A stretch of 64,000 nucleotides of DNA from Burkholderia sp. WSM2232 (GTDB lineage Bacteria; Pseudomonadota; Gammaproteobacteria; Burkholderiales; Burkholderiaceae), in the NCBI RefSeq assembly GCF_000472545.1, contig NZ_AWZV01000016.1, forward strand, positions 104,764-168,763. The letters run 5' to 3'. Of this stretch, positions 42,850 through 54,265 are shown one piece after another. A program made the translations under genes and the position numbers. The notes beneath the pieces are model-generated. The model was not told the DNA's origin and made no database searches. It saw nothing but the letters and a program-made list of their open reading frames with translations. Positions within the stretch are counted from its first letter, which is position 1. The number at the start of each line of letters is the position of its first letter.

Positions 42850-45324
42850 TCAGCCCGGCGCCGTTTCAGTGCTGCCCTGAGTCGCGGCTTGCGACGAAAA
42901 CGCGTGCTCATCGCCTGCGTTGCCTGCGCGCAGCGCGTGGAGCGCATCGAGCGCGTCGAGAATGGCTTCCGGCGTCGCAGGCGCGCGCAACGGCGGCGCA
43001 GGAAGCGGCGATAAGCCAGCCGACGGTACTGCTGCGGCAATCGCATCGCGGATCGCGAGAAACACCGAGAACGGCAGCAGCAGCGGCGGCTCGCCCACCG
43101 CCTTCGAGCGGAACACGGTGGGCTCCGCGTTCTGATTGCGATAGAGCCGCACGTTGAAGGCGGCGGGCGTGTCGCTTACCGCGGGAATCTTGTAGGTGGA
43201 CGGCGCATGCGTCATCAGGCGGCCCTCGCGGTTCCACCAGAGTTCCTCGGTGGTGAGCCAGCCCATGCCCTGAATGAAGCCGCCTTCCACCTGGCCGAGA
43301 TCGATGGCCGGATTGATCGACTGTCCGGCGTCGTGCAGCACGTCGGCGCGCAGTAGTTTCCATTCGCCGGTCAATGTATCGACCACCACTTCGGAGACGG
43401 CCGCGCCGTAGGCGAAGTAATAAAACGGATGACCGGTCAGCGTTTTCGCGTCCCAATGCACTTTCGGCGTCGCGTAGAAACCGTCCGACCACAACTGCAC
43501 ACGCGCGAGATACGCGGCGCCGACCAGTTGCTCGAAGGGCATCGCGCCGCCGTTCACCGACACCTCGCCGTTGGCGAAGCGCACGTCGTCGGCGTTGCCG
43601 CCGAGCTGTTGCGCCGCGAGTTCGGCGAGTCTGGCGCGGATGGTGCGCGCGGCGTCTTCGGCGGCCTTGCCGTTCAGATCGCTGCCGGTGGAGGCCGCGG
43701 TCGCGGACGTGTTCGCGATCTTCGACGTATCGGTCGCGCTCACGCGCACGCGCGAAAGCGGCAAGCCGAATTCGTTGGCGACGACCTGTGCGACCTTCGT
43801 GTTGAGCCCCTGGCCCATCTCCGTGCCGCCATGATTGACGAGCACGGAGCCGTCCTTGTAGACGTGCACGAGCGCGCCGGCCTGATTCAGGAACGGCACG
43901 TTGAACGAAATGCCGAACTTGACCGGCGAAAACGCCAGGCCGCGCTTGAGTACCGGGCTCTTCGCGTTGAATGCGGCGAGCGCTTCGCGGCGCGCGCGGT
44001 AGTCGCTGGAGTCGAGCAGTTGCTCGGTGAGCGGCGCAAGCACGTTGTCTTCCACGCGCTGACCGTAGGGCGTCGTGTCGCGTTCGCCGCTGCCGTAGTA
44101 GTTGGCCACGCGCACGTCGAGCGGATCGCGATTCAATTGACGGGCGATGCTGTCGAGCATCACTTCCATCACGAGCGCGCCCTGCGGTCCGCCGAAGCCG
44201 CGAAACGCGGTGTTCGACTGCGTGTTGGTCTTGCAGCACAGCGCGACGATGTCCACATCCGACAGGTAATACGCGTTGTCGAAGTGGCACACGGCGCGCG
44301 TCGCGACGGCGCCCGAAAGGTCCGCGGAATAGCCGGCGCGCAATGCAATTTCCACGCGTGCGCCGAGAATGCGGCCGGTTTCGTCGAAGCCGGCTTCGTA
44401 TTCGTAGATCGCATCGTGCCGCTTGCCGGTGATCATGAAGTCGTCGTCGCGGTCGGCGCGCAGCTTCACCGGCCGGCGCAGCACCCTGGCCGCGAGCGCG
44501 GCCACGCACGCAAACAGCGCCGATTGCGATTCCTTGCCGCCAAAGCCGCCGCCCATCCGCCGGCATTCGCACACCACGTTGTGCGCGGGCCAGCCGAGCA
44601 TATGCGCGACCACCTGTTGCATCTCGCTTGGATGCTGCGTCGAACTGTAGACGAGCATGCCGTCCATCTCTTTCGGCACTGCGTATGCCACCTGGCCTTC
44701 CAGATAGAACTGCTCCTGGCCGCCCACTTCGAACGTGCCGCTGATTCTATGCGGCGCGGCGGCGATCTTCGCCGCCGGCTCGCCGCGCGTCAGATGCAGC
44801 GGCGGCAGCACGAACTGTCTGGCGGCCTTGGCCTGCGCGGGCGTGAGGATCGCTTCGAGCGGTTCGTAGCGGATCACGTCGTCGCTTCGGGCGAGCGCCG
44901 CTGCGCGACGTGCCAGCTCGTGACTTTGCGCGATCACCGCGAACACGGGCTGGCCTAGATACAGCACTTCGTCCACGGCCAGAATCGGATCGTCGTGCAG
45001 CACGGGGCCGCAATTGTTTTCGCCGGGGATGTCCTCCGCGGTGAGCACGGCGACCACCCCAGGCGCGCGTCGGACCGCGTCCAGGTCCATCGACACGATG
45101 CGCGCATGCGCGTGGCGCGACAGACCGAGCGCCGCGTGCAACGTGCCGTGGAGTTCGGCGATGTCGTCGGTATAGGCGGCTTCGCCGCTCACGTGCAGCG
45201 CGGCCGATTCGTGCGGCAGCGCGACGCCGAGCGCGGCGTCGCTTGCACGTGCGGCGGCCTCGCTTGCCGCCTGAGCCGCTGGCGGCTCTTCGGCGCGTTC
45301 GACAAAAGCATCGGTGCGGTTCAT
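42850..45324 (-). CDS. xdhB: xanthine dehydrogenase molybdopterin-binding subunit
   Basis: The large catalytic subunit (824 residues) that oxidises hypoxanthine and xanthine to urate. Molybdopterin-binding segments include RRMGGGFGGKE, NTAFRGFGGPQG (substrate-channel Arg) and GGTEMGQGLNTK. The active-site Glu motif appears as KAVGEPPLLLPFSVF. The ~40 C-terminal residues are low complexity. Its ATG overlaps the xdhA stop (ATGA), so the two are coupled. The first ~20 residues are an unstructured Glu/Ala-rich stretch. Confidence 0.95.
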   Translation of the reverse strand: MNRTDAFVERAEEPPAAQAASEAAARASDAALGVALPHESAALHVSGEAAYTDDIAELHGTLHAALGLSRHAHARIVSMDLDAVRRAPGVVAVLTAEDIPGENNCGPVLHDDPILAVDEVLYLGQPVFAVIAQSHELARRAAALARSDDVIRYEPLEAILTPAQAKAARQFVLPPLHLTRGEPAAKIAAAPHRISGTFEVGGQEQFYLEGQVAYAVPKEMDGMLVYSSTQHPSEMQQVVAHMLGWPAHNVVCECRRMGGGFGGKESQSALFACVAALAARVLRRPVKLRADRDDDFMITGKRHDAIYEYEAGFDETGRILGARVEIALRAGYSADLSGAVATRAVCHFDNAYYLSDVDIVALCCKTNTQSNTAFRGFGGPQGALVMEVMLDSIARQLNRDPLDVRVANYYGSGERDTTPYGQRVEDNVLAPLTEQLLDSSDYRARREALAAFNAKSPVLKRGLAFSPVKFGISFNVPFLNQAGALVHVYKDGSVLVNHGGTEMGQGLNTKVAQVVANEFGLPLSRVRVSATDTSKIANTSATAASTGSDLNGKAAEDAARTIRARLAELAAQQLGGNADDVRFANGEVSVNGGAMPFEQLVGAAYLARVQLWSDGFYATPKVHWDAKTLTGHPFYYFAYGAAVSEVVVDTLTGEWKLLRADVLHDAGQSINPAIDLGQVEGGFIQGMGWLTTEELWWNREGRLMTHAPSTYKIPAVSDTPAAFNVRLYRNQNAEPTVFRSKAVGEPPLLLPFSVFLAIRDAIAAAVPSAGLSPLPAPPLRAPATPEAILDALDALHALRAGNAGDEHAFSSQAATQGSTETAPG

Positions 45325-46868
45325 CACGACGGCTCCTTCGCGATCGCCTCGGGCGCGCCGGCTTCGAATGCGAACACGTTTACGTCGAAGAGCGCGAGCG
45401 GCGCGTCGTCGCGCGTTTCCAGGTAGAAGCGCCACAGCAGGTTGCGCGCCACCTTCAGCCGATACGCGCTCGATGCGCGCATGTCGGTGAGCGGCTGGTA
45501 GTCGGCGGCGAGCGCATTCATGGCCTGCCGCGCGGTGGTTTCGTTCCACGGCGCGCCAGTGAGCACGGCTTCAGTCTGCGCGGCGCGTTTCGGCGTTGCC
45601 GCCATGCCGCCGAACGCGACGCGCGCTGTGTCGATCCCGCCGTCGCCGCGAACATGCAGCGCAAAGGCCGCGCAGACCGCCGAGATGTCCTGGTCGTAGC
45701 GCTTGGACACCTTGTATGTGCGAAAGCGCAGATGGCCCACTGGCCGCGGCACGCGCAGCGCGGCGACGAATTCGCCCGGTGCCAGCGCGGTTTTCTGATA
45801 GCCGAGGTAAAACGCGTCGAGCGGCAGCGTGCGCGTTCTGGTGCCTTGACGCAGCACGACTTCGGCGCCGAGCGCAAGCAGCGCGGGCATGGAATCGCCG
45901 ATCGGCGAACCGTTCGCGACGTTGCCGCCGAGCGTGCCGGCATTGCGGATGGGCAGCGACGCGAAACGCGTCCACAGTTCCGCGAGTTCGGGATAGTCGG
46001 CGGCGAGCGCGGCATAGGCGTCTTCGAGCGTGACGGCCGCGCCGATGGTGAGCGTCTGCGCGTCGCGCTCGATGCTTTTCAGCTCGCGCACGTTGCCGAT
46101 GTACAGCATGTCGCCGAGCTCGCGGAACTGCTTGGTGACCCATAAACCGACGTCGGTGCTGCCGGCGACGAGCCAGGCTTGCGGATGTTCGTCGCGAAGC
46201 CGCGCGAAGGCTTCGAGCGTGACCGGCGCGTAGAATGCCGGCGCGCCGAACGCGGCGCCGCGCGCGTCGGGCGCGCGGTACTCGAAGGTGTCGTTGCGTT
46301 GCAGTTCGCGCAGCGCGGCCACTACGGCCTGACGCTCGAGCGTCACGCGCGGGTATTGCGTGTAGTCGAACATTTTCTGCGCCGCGTCGACGATGGGCCG
46401 GTAGCCCGTGCACCGGCACAGGTTGCCCGACAGCGCAGTGTTGATTTCGTCGCGTGTCGGCAGGCCGGCGGCAGCCGGCTGGTCCTCGTACAGCGCCCAC
46501 ATCGACATGACAAAGCCGGGCGTGCAGAAGCCGCACTGCGAGCCGTGACAGTCCACCATGGCCTGTTGCACGGGATGCAGCGTGCCGTCGGCGGCGCGCA
46601 GGTCTTCCACGGTGAAGAGCGCCTTGCCGTCGAGCGTGGGCAGGAACTGGATGCAGGCGTTGACCGCCTTCAGCGCGAGCGCGCCGTGTGCGTCGAGTTC
46701 GCCGATCACCACGGTGCAGGCGCCGCAGTCGCCTTCAGCGCAGCCTTCCTTGGTGCCGGTGCAATGCAGGTCTTCGCGCAGATGCTGCAGCACCGTGCGC
46801 GTCGCGGGTACGCCCGCGACCTCGTGGACGGACCCCTGGCGATAAAAGCGGATGGTTTGCGTTGTCAT
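45324..46868 (-). CDS. xdhA: xanthine dehydrogenase small subunit (2Fe-2S/FAD)
   Basis: A 514-residue electron-transfer subunit. The first [2Fe-2S] cluster is ligated by the Cys of CTGTKEGCAEGDCGACT, and the second by CGFCTPG and CRCTGYRP. The FAD domain follows from ~180, with WLVAGSTDVGLWV and NAGTLGGNVANGSPIGD. The CO-dehydrogenase-flavoprotein C-terminal domain ends the protein. It is the first gene of the purine operon and starts at MTTQTIRFYRQG. The longer frame extends into a low-complexity leader. Confidence 0.95.
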   Translation of the reverse strand: MTTQTIRFYRQGSVHEVAGVPATRTVLQHLREDLHCTGTKEGCAEGDCGACTVVIGELDAHGALALKAVNACIQFLPTLDGKALFTVEDLRAADGTLHPVQQAMVDCHGSQCGFCTPGFVMSMWALYEDQPAAAGLPTRDEINTALSGNLCRCTGYRPIVDAAQKMFDYTQYPRVTLERQAVVAALRELQRNDTFEYRAPDARGAAFGAPAFYAPVTLEAFARLRDEHPQAWLVAGSTDVGLWVTKQFRELGDMLYIGNVRELKSIERDAQTLTIGAAVTLEDAYAALAADYPELAELWTRFASLPIRNAGTLGGNVANGSPIGDSMPALLALGAEVVLRQGTRTRTLPLDAFYLGYQKTALAPGEFVAALRVPRPVGHLRFRTYKVSKRYDQDISAVCAAFALHVRGDGGIDTARVAFGGMAATPKRAAQTEAVLTGAPWNETTARQAMNALAADYQPLTDMRASSAYRLKVARNLLWRFYLETRDDAPLALFDVNVFAFEAGAPEAIAKEPS

Positions 46869-47306
46869 GGCGAATCCGAAAGACAGTGCGGACCGGGCGC
46901 GCGTTACGCATGGGGTCGCACCAAAGCCGGCCTCGCGCACGTAGATCGCCATCCAGATCCGAAGATAGCATTCCCGCGCCCCAAAAATATTTCCGATGTC
47001 CAATGAAGCTTATGCGGAACTAGCAATGAGATAAGTCCGATTTGTGTCGGATTCGCGCGAGGCGGAGAAGTTGCGTCGGGGAGGGGCGCTGCTGCCGCGG
47101 TGGCGCCAAGAGGGGAGATGGGGCAGGCAGCAGACGGGGCAAAGGCGGGACAGGTGCGACAGGTGCGACAGGTGGGACAGGCGGAAGAAGCGGAAGAAGC
47201 GGAAGGGCAGAAGCGGCGTCCGTGCGACCCAGCAAAGCCCGCGACGGCTGCGCCGTCGCGGCGGCTCAGGGCGGCGATGAAAGCGCCCCAAGCCGCAAAA
47301 AACCGC
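46869..47306. other. xdhA upstream region, no gene, with tandem array
   Basis: About 440 bases between xdhA and dsbB (both minus strand). It must hold the purine operon promoter. The stretch 46975-47050 is AT-richer and the best place for it, but I cannot assign boxes. A 9-bp repeat array at 47145-47207 fills part of it. The short frames here are repeat translations. Confidence 0.5.
47145..47207. repeat. 7 x 9-bp intergenic tandem repeat
   Basis: Seven 9-bp units that drift from GTGCGACAG-like (four units) to GCGGAAGAA-like (three units). It is similar in period to the array in the first APE gene but different in sequence. Confidence 0.85.
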
Positions 47307-49347
<2,041 letters not shown>

Positions 49348-49435
49348 GGTGTCGTTCGTCCGTTTGACTGGGTGAAGCCGCCCGGGTGTCGTTACCGAAG
49401 CGCAGCGAAGCGGGCGGATTCGATGCGTGATACTC

Positions 49436-49494
49436 AGATGCGGCTTAGATGCGGCTCAAGTGCGGCTCAGATGCGACTCAAATGCGTGCGGGTC
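49436..49494. repeat. degenerate 11-bp direct repeats
   Basis: Five to six copies of AGATGCGGCTC-like 11-mers between the amidase start and the gntR stop, interrupted once. The 11-bp spacing equals one helical turn, so repeated protein binding to one DNA face is possible. Slippage is the simpler explanation. Confidence 0.7.
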
Positions 49495-50173
49495 AAATGC
49501 GACTGAAGAGCGTCGCGCGGAATGCCTCGATGTGTTTCTGCACCGAGCGCCGTGCGCCTTCGGCGTCGCGCTCGCGCAGCAGGCGGAACAGTTCGAGGTG
49601 TTCCTCGTGCACGTCTTCGAGATGATGTGGCTCGGAAAGCGAAATGAACCAGAAGCGCAGCGAGCGCTCGTGCAGCCCGCGCAAAATGTCGGCGAGCACA
49701 GCGTTGCGCGAGGCGGCCGAAATGGCCAGATGAAACTCGCGGTCGATATCCATCATGCCTTCTATGTCGTGCGCGGCGACGCAAACGGCGGAGCGTTCGA
49801 GCAGTGCCTGCATCGCGTCGTAGTCGTGCTGTTGCGCGTGGCGCGCGGCGAGCTCGACGCAGTAGCTTTCGTTGACGAGGCGCACGTCGATGATCGCCAG
49901 CACGTCGTCGAGCGAAACCGGGCGAACCATGATGCCCTTGCGCGGCATGATGGTCAGCATGCCTTCGTGCACCAGCCGGTGCAGCGCCTGATGCACCGGC
50001 GTTCTGCCGATGCCGGTCAGCGCCATCAGCTCCGCTTCGTTGAGCACCTCGCTCGGCCGCAGGCGCATCGTGATGATCTCGCGCTTGACGAACGCATAAG
50101 CCTGTTCGGCCAGGCTCGCATTGGCGGTCGCGCGGGTGGGCTTCGATGGGCGGGCGGTCTGCAAAAGCGTCAT
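49493..50173 (-). CDS. GntR family transcriptional regulator (FadR/FCD subfamily)
   Basis: A 226-residue repressor. The N-terminal winged helix (residues ~20-88) has AYAFVKREIITMRLRPSEVLNEAELMALTGIGRTPVHQALHRL. The C-terminal FCD ligand domain (~95-220) keeps the metal-binding pattern D...H (MDIDREFHLAI) and H..EH later (HEEHLELFRLL). It lies inside the amidase/MFS/DUF2848 set and probably controls it in response to the substrate. AT-rich half-sites upstream of DUF2848 are a candidate operator. Confidence 0.92.
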   Translation of the reverse strand: MTLLQTARPSKPTRATANASLAEQAYAFVKREIITMRLRPSEVLNEAELMALTGIGRTPVHQALHRLVHEGMLTIMPRKGIMVRPVSLDDVLAIIDVRLVNESYCVELAARHAQQHDYDAMQALLERSAVCVAAHDIEGMMDIDREFHLAISAASRNAVLADILRGLHERSLRFWFISLSEPHHLEDVHEEHLELFRLLRERDAEGARRSVQKHIEAFRATLFSRI

Positions 50174-50274
50174 GTGAAAAAGGAGCGGACGGGGTTCGTC
50201 CGCGCATTGTAGAGCAAGGTAGAACGGGTTCCGGTGCGATCAGCGTGGACTGGCGGCAGGCTTTGCAGCGGTGC

Positions 50275-51624
50275 TTACGCTCTCTCCGGCAGGCCCGTCG
50301 TTGCGTGCTGCACTTTCACGCGCGGCATCATCAGCGTGACGAGGCCGCCCACGATCAGCGCGCCCGCGATCAGCACCAGTCCGAACGTCACGCTGTGCGT
50401 CGCGTCCTTGACGATGCCGAGCACATACGGGCTCACATAACCGGCAAGATTGGCGATCGAGTTGATCACGGCGATGCCCGCGACGGCGGCGGTGCCTTGC
50501 AGGAAACTCGTCGACATCGACCAGAAAATACCGAAGCCCGCCAGAATCCCGACATACGCAATCGACAAACCGGTCACGGCAAGCGGAATCGAATTCGTGA
50601 CCGAGGCGCTGCCGAGCAGCCCCACGGCGCCGATAAAGCAGCACACCGCATAGTGCCAGCGTCGCTCGCCCGTCACATCCGAAGAGCGGCCGATCAGAAT
50701 CATGCCGATGCCCGCCGCCAGATACGGAATCGCGGTCACGAATCCGTTGGTGACGAGGTTCGTCACGCCGAGGTCCTTGACGATCTGCGGCAGCCAGAAC
50801 GAGAAGCCCGCGTTGCCGGTGACGAGGCAGAAATAGATCAGCGTGAGCAGCCAGAAGCGGCCGGAGCGCAGCGCCGCCGCGAGACTGTGTTCAGCGCCTT
50901 GCGCGGCGGCTGCTGCGTTTTCGCGTGAGAGGCGGGCGAGGATCACGCGTTTCTCGTCGTCGCTCAGCCATGCCGCTTCGGCGGGCGTGTTGCGCAAGAC
51001 CGCAAGCGCCCAGAAGCCGGCGAGTATCGACGGAATGCCTTCGATCAGGAACATCCACTGCCAGCCGCGCAAGCCATGCGCTTCGTGCAGCGCCGACATC
51101 AGGAAGCCCGACAGCGGCGCGCCGATAATGCCCGCCACCGGAATCGCCGCCATGAACACCGCAACCATGCGCGCGCGGCGATCGGACGGAAACCAGAAGG
51201 TCAGATACAGCACCACGCCCGGCACCAGTCCCGCTTCGGCGACGCCGAGCAGAAAGCGCAGCACGTAAAACATGGTCTCGCTGCGCACGAACATCATCAG
51301 ACAGGACAGCAGGCCCCACAGCATCGTGATGCGCGCAATCGTGGCGCGCGCGCCGAACTTCTTCAGAAGCAGATTGCTCGGCACCTCGAACACGAAATAG
51401 CCGAAGAAGAAAATCCCTGCGCCGAGCCCGTATGCCGCGTTGGACAGACCCAGGTCGCCGGTGAACTGCAGCTTCGCATACCCGATGTTGACGCGATCCA
51501 GATACGAGAGCACGTAGACGAGAAACAGGAACGGCATGATGCGCCACGTGATCTTGCGGATGGCGGCGGCTTCCAGCGAGGCGTCGAGGGACGCGTCGGC
51601 GGCGAAGGGCGAAGGGTTGCTCAT
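50275..51624 (-). CDS. MFS transporter, anion:cation symporter family
   Basis: A 449-residue 12-helix permease. The start of helix 1, RIMPFLFLVYVLSYLDRVNIGYAKL, is the classic opening of the ACS family (phthalate, tartrate and glucarate permeases). The helix 2/3 loop motif GYFVFEVPSNLLLKKFGARATIAR is intact. It likely imports the carboxylate or amide that the neighbouring DUF2848 protein and amidase degrade. The start at MSNPSPFAA lies 22 bases after the DUF2848 stop, so they are probably co-transcribed. Confidence 0.9.
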   Translation of the reverse strand: MSNPSPFAADASLDASLEAAAIRKITWRIMPFLFLVYVLSYLDRVNIGYAKLQFTGDLGLSNAAYGLGAGIFFFGYFVFEVPSNLLLKKFGARATIARITMLWGLLSCLMMFVRSETMFYVLRFLLGVAEAGLVPGVVLYLTFWFPSDRRARMVAVFMAAIPVAGIIGAPLSGFLMSALHEAHGLRGWQWMFLIEGIPSILAGFWALAVLRNTPAEAAWLSDDEKRVILARLSRENAAAAAQGAEHSLAAALRSGRFWLLTLIYFCLVTGNAGFSFWLPQIVKDLGVTNLVTNGFVTAIPYLAAGIGMILIGRSSDVTGERRWHYAVCCFIGAVGLLGSASVTNSIPLAVTGLSIAYVGILAGFGIFWSMSTSFLQGTAAVAGIAVINSIANLAGYVSPYVLGIVKDATHSVTFGLVLIAGALIVGGLVTLMMPRVKVQHATTGLPERA

Positions 51625-51646
51625 GAATGCCTCGTTCGACAATGGC

Positions 51647-52333
51647 TCATTCCACAATGGATAAGGCGCGCACGCGATACGCGTGGCGCAGCGTGCGCTG
51701 CAAAACGGGGTCGTGCAATTCGAGTTCGAGCGCGTCGCCGTCGGCCATGCCGACAATGCCGCCTTGCACCGCGAGCGTGCCGCAGAACATGGCCGCGCCC
51801 GCTGTGAGCGGCGCGCGCGCGAGCAGGTCGGCGGCAGACAGCAGCGACGCGACGCTGCCCTGCTGATAGACGCGCCGCTCGCCGTTCGCCACGGCACAGG
51901 CGCGCAACTGCAGTTGGTCCCAGTGCTCGCGGACGTCGTCGAACAACCAGGCGTCGCGCGCCACGGGTTTTGGGCACACCTGTTTGGAGACGGTCACGCC
52001 GTAGGCTTCCACTTCGCGGTCCGTGTGGTCCGAGCCGACGGTGACGAGCAGCCCGGCGTCCGACTGAAGCAGCACGCATTCGGCCTCGCCGCTCGACTTC
52101 GTACCGACCACGTCGATCTGTTGCGCTTGCGTGAGCAGTTCGGAGCCGAGGCGATAGAAGCACGGGGTCGTGGAGGGCCGCTTCACGCCGAGTTCGGCAA
52201 GCTCCGCAATGTGATGTTCGATGGCCGCCTGGTCGCGGCCGGCCCAGCCGGCAATGGTCAGACGCTGTACCTCGATAACTGCGGCGCGCGTGGCGCCAGA
52301 ACGTTCCGCGACGTTGAAAGACAGTTGCTGCAT
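51647..52333 (-). CDS. DUF2848 domain protein
   Basis: A 228-residue soluble protein of the DUF2848 family, which is distantly like fumarylacetoacetate hydrolases and is typically found beside amidases and MFS permeases in Burkholderia. Visible blocks are TPCFYRLGSELLTQ, VTVGSDHTDREVEAYGV and SKQVCPKPVARDAWLF. The His/Asp pair in GSDHTDRE may bind metal (inferred). The start at ATG 52333 is fixed by GGGAG 6-10 bases upstream. First gene of the minus-strand catabolic operon. Confidence 0.85.
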   Translation of the reverse strand: MQQLSFNVAERSGATRAAVIEVQRLTIAGWAGRDQAAIEHHIAELAELGVKRPSTTPCFYRLGSELLTQAQQIDVVGTKSSGEAECVLLQSDAGLLVTVGSDHTDREVEAYGVTVSKQVCPKPVARDAWLFDDVREHWDQLQLRACAVANGERRVYQQGSVASLLSAADLLARAPLTAGAAMFCGTLAVQGGIVGMADGDALELELHDPVLQRTLRHAYRVRALSIVE

Positions 52334-52348
52334 CCAGTGACTCCCTAA

Positions 52349-52376
52349 AATATGCGGCAAATATTATTGTGATATT
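52349..52376. promoter_or_regulatory. candidate GntR operator
   Basis: AATAT (52349-52353), ATATT (52361-52365) and ATATT (52372-52376) form one inverted pair and one direct pair about one helical turn apart. They lie 16-43 bases upstream of the DUF2848 ATG, in a promoter-like AT-rich patch of an otherwise GC-rich region. Confidence 0.4.
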
Positions 52377-52507
52377 TCACAGGCGTCCAGCGTGTCAAAA
52401 AAGAATCGCGGGCTTCTCCGCCCCAAAGCGCGGTCGCTGCGGGCAGGGCTGCGGCCGGCGGCTGTTACACTCTTCGCGGACATTACTTTTTTGTAAGGAA
52501 GGAGTGC

Positions 52508-54265
52508 ATGCACGAAGGAATCGGCTTCATTCAGGATCTGGCGGTCGTGATGGCGCTCGCCGGCGTCGTCACCGTGCTGTTCCATCGCCTGAAGCAGCCG
52601 GTGGTGCTCGGCTACATCGCGGCGGGCGTGATCATCGGGCCTTACACCCCGCCGTTCCAGCTGATTCACGACGAACAGACCATCAAGACGCTCGGCGAAC
52701 TGGGCGTGGTGTTCCTGATGTTTTCGCTCGGTCTGGAATTCAGCTTGCGCAAGCTTTTCAAGGTGGGCGCGACGGCGGTGGTCGCGGCGCTGTCCGAAAT
52801 CGTGCTGATGCTGTGGCTCGGCTACGAGATCGGCAGCGCGTTCGGCTGGAGCCCGATGGATGCGCTGTTCCTCGGCGCGATCCTCGCCATTTCGTCGACC
52901 ACGATCATCGTCAAGGCGCTGTCCGAACTCGGACTGAAGCGCGAGAGCTTTGCGCAGCTCGTGTTCGGCATTCTGATCGTCGAGGACATTCTCGCCATCG
53001 CGATGCTCGTGCTGCTCTCCGGCATTGCGCAGACGGGGCAATTGAGCGCGGGCGTCGCGGTCGTCACGCTCGGCAAGCTGCTGCTGTTCATGACGGTGTC
53101 GCTCGTGGTCGGCATTCTGCTGGTGCCGCGCGCGCTCAATTACGTCGCGCGCGCCCGCAGCGACGAAATGCTGCTCGTCGCGGTGCTCGGCTTCTGCTTT
53201 GGCTTCTGTCTGCTCGTCGTGAAGCTCGATTACAGCATTGCGCTTGGCGCGTTTCTGATCGGCGCGATCATGGCCGAGTCGCGGCATCTGCATCGTATCG
53301 AGCATCTGATTGCGCCGCTGCGCGACGCGTTTTCCGCGATCTTCTTCGTGACCATCGGCCTGATGCTGAACCCGGCCGTGCTGGTCGACTATGCGTGGCC
53401 GATCGCGGTCATCACGGCGGCGGTGATCGTCGGCAAGATCGTGTCGTGCGGGCTCGGCACCTTTCTCGCGGGCAAGGACGGACGCACGGCCATGCGCGTG
53501 GGCATGACTGTTTCCCAGATCGGCGAGTTCTCGTTCATCATTGCGTCGCTCGGCTTGACGCTGAAGGTGACGAGCGCGTTTCTCTATCCCATCGCGGTCG
53601 CCGTTTCGGCGTTGACGACGCTCTTCACGCCCTACCTGATCCGCGCCGCCGATCCGCTCACGCGGCGTGTCGCCAATGCGCTGCCGCGCACGCTCGTCAA
53701 CGTGTTCGGCATGTATAGCCAGTGGCTCGGCAACCTGACCACCGCCAGCGGCGAGCCGACCCTTTTCAGCATGACCCGCCGAATCATCCTGCAGATTGCG
53801 GTGAATCTGGCTCTGGTAGCCGCGATCTTTCTGATGGTGTCGTATGGTGCGCCCTTTATCAGTGGCTTTCTGAGCCGTTGGATCAGTGCGGAGCCGCTGC
53901 AGCGCGCGGTGCTGTGGAGCGCTGCGTTGCTCGTTTCGATGCCGTTTCTGGTGGCGGTCTATCGCAAGACGAAGTCGCTCGCGTTGCTGCTTGCCGAGGT
54001 GAGCGTGCAGCCGGCGACGGCGGGGCGGCTGACGCGCGCGCTGCGCTACGCGATAGCTGATCTGGTGCCGGTGGTCTGCATGGTCGGGGTGTTTCTGCTG
54101 GTGGCCGCGCTTTCGGGCGGCATTCTGCCGCCGACCGGGCTGCTCGCAGTGGTGCTGATCTGCGCCGCGCTGCTGCTCGCACTCGTGTGGCGCTGGTGCG
54201 TGAAGATTCATGCGGCCATGCAGATCGCGCTGCGCGAAACTTTCGACGAACAACCCGATCCCTAA
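52508..54265 (+). CDS. CPA2 family cation:proton antiporter
   Basis: A 585-residue integral membrane protein with ~13 helices of the KefB/YbaL type. Typical segments include VVLGYIAAGVIIGPYTP, LGELGVVFLMFSLGLEFS, AISSTTIIVKALSELG, FGILIVEDILAIAM (ion-binding Asp) and TIGLMLNP. No TrkA-N/RCK domain follows, unlike KefB/KefC, so glutathione gating is unlikely. The C-terminal ~200 residues contain extra helices. Ribosome-binding site AAGGAAGGAG. The ion (K+ or Na+) cannot be told. Confidence 0.88.
   Translation: MHEGIGFIQDLAVVMALAGVVTVLFHRLKQPVVLGYIAAGVIIGPYTPPFQLIHDEQTIKTLGELGVVFLMFSLGLEFSLRKLFKVGATAVVAALSEIVLMLWLGYEIGSAFGWSPMDALFLGAILAISSTTIIVKALSELGLKRESFAQLVFGILIVEDILAIAMLVLLSGIAQTGQLSAGVAVVTLGKLLLFMTVSLVVGILLVPRALNYVARARSDEMLLVAVLGFCFGFCLLVVKLDYSIALGAFLIGAIMAESRHLHRIEHLIAPLRDAFSAIFFVTIGLMLNPAVLVDYAWPIAVITAAVIVGKIVSCGLGTFLAGKDGRTAMRVGMTVSQIGEFSFIIASLGLTLKVTSAFLYPIAVAVSALTTLFTPYLIRAADPLTRRVANALPRTLVNVFGMYSQWLGNLTTASGEPTLFSMTRRIILQIAVNLALVAAIFLMVSYGAPFISGFLSRWISAEPLQRAVLWSAALLVSMPFLVAVYRKTKSLALLLAEVSVQPATAGRLTRALRYAIADLVPVVCMVGVFLLVAALSGGILPPTGLLAVVLICAALLLALVWRWCVKIHAAMQIALRETFDEQPDP

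Noticed and set aside
43429..44958. 509-codon open frame antisense to xdhB
   Set aside because: Arg/Ala-rich shadow. XdhB motifs are unambiguous on the minus strand.
39079..46868. Purine genes as part of the pigment cluster
   Set aside because: They are collinear on the opposite strand, form a complete adenine/guanine-to-urate route, and have no link to polyketide chemistry.
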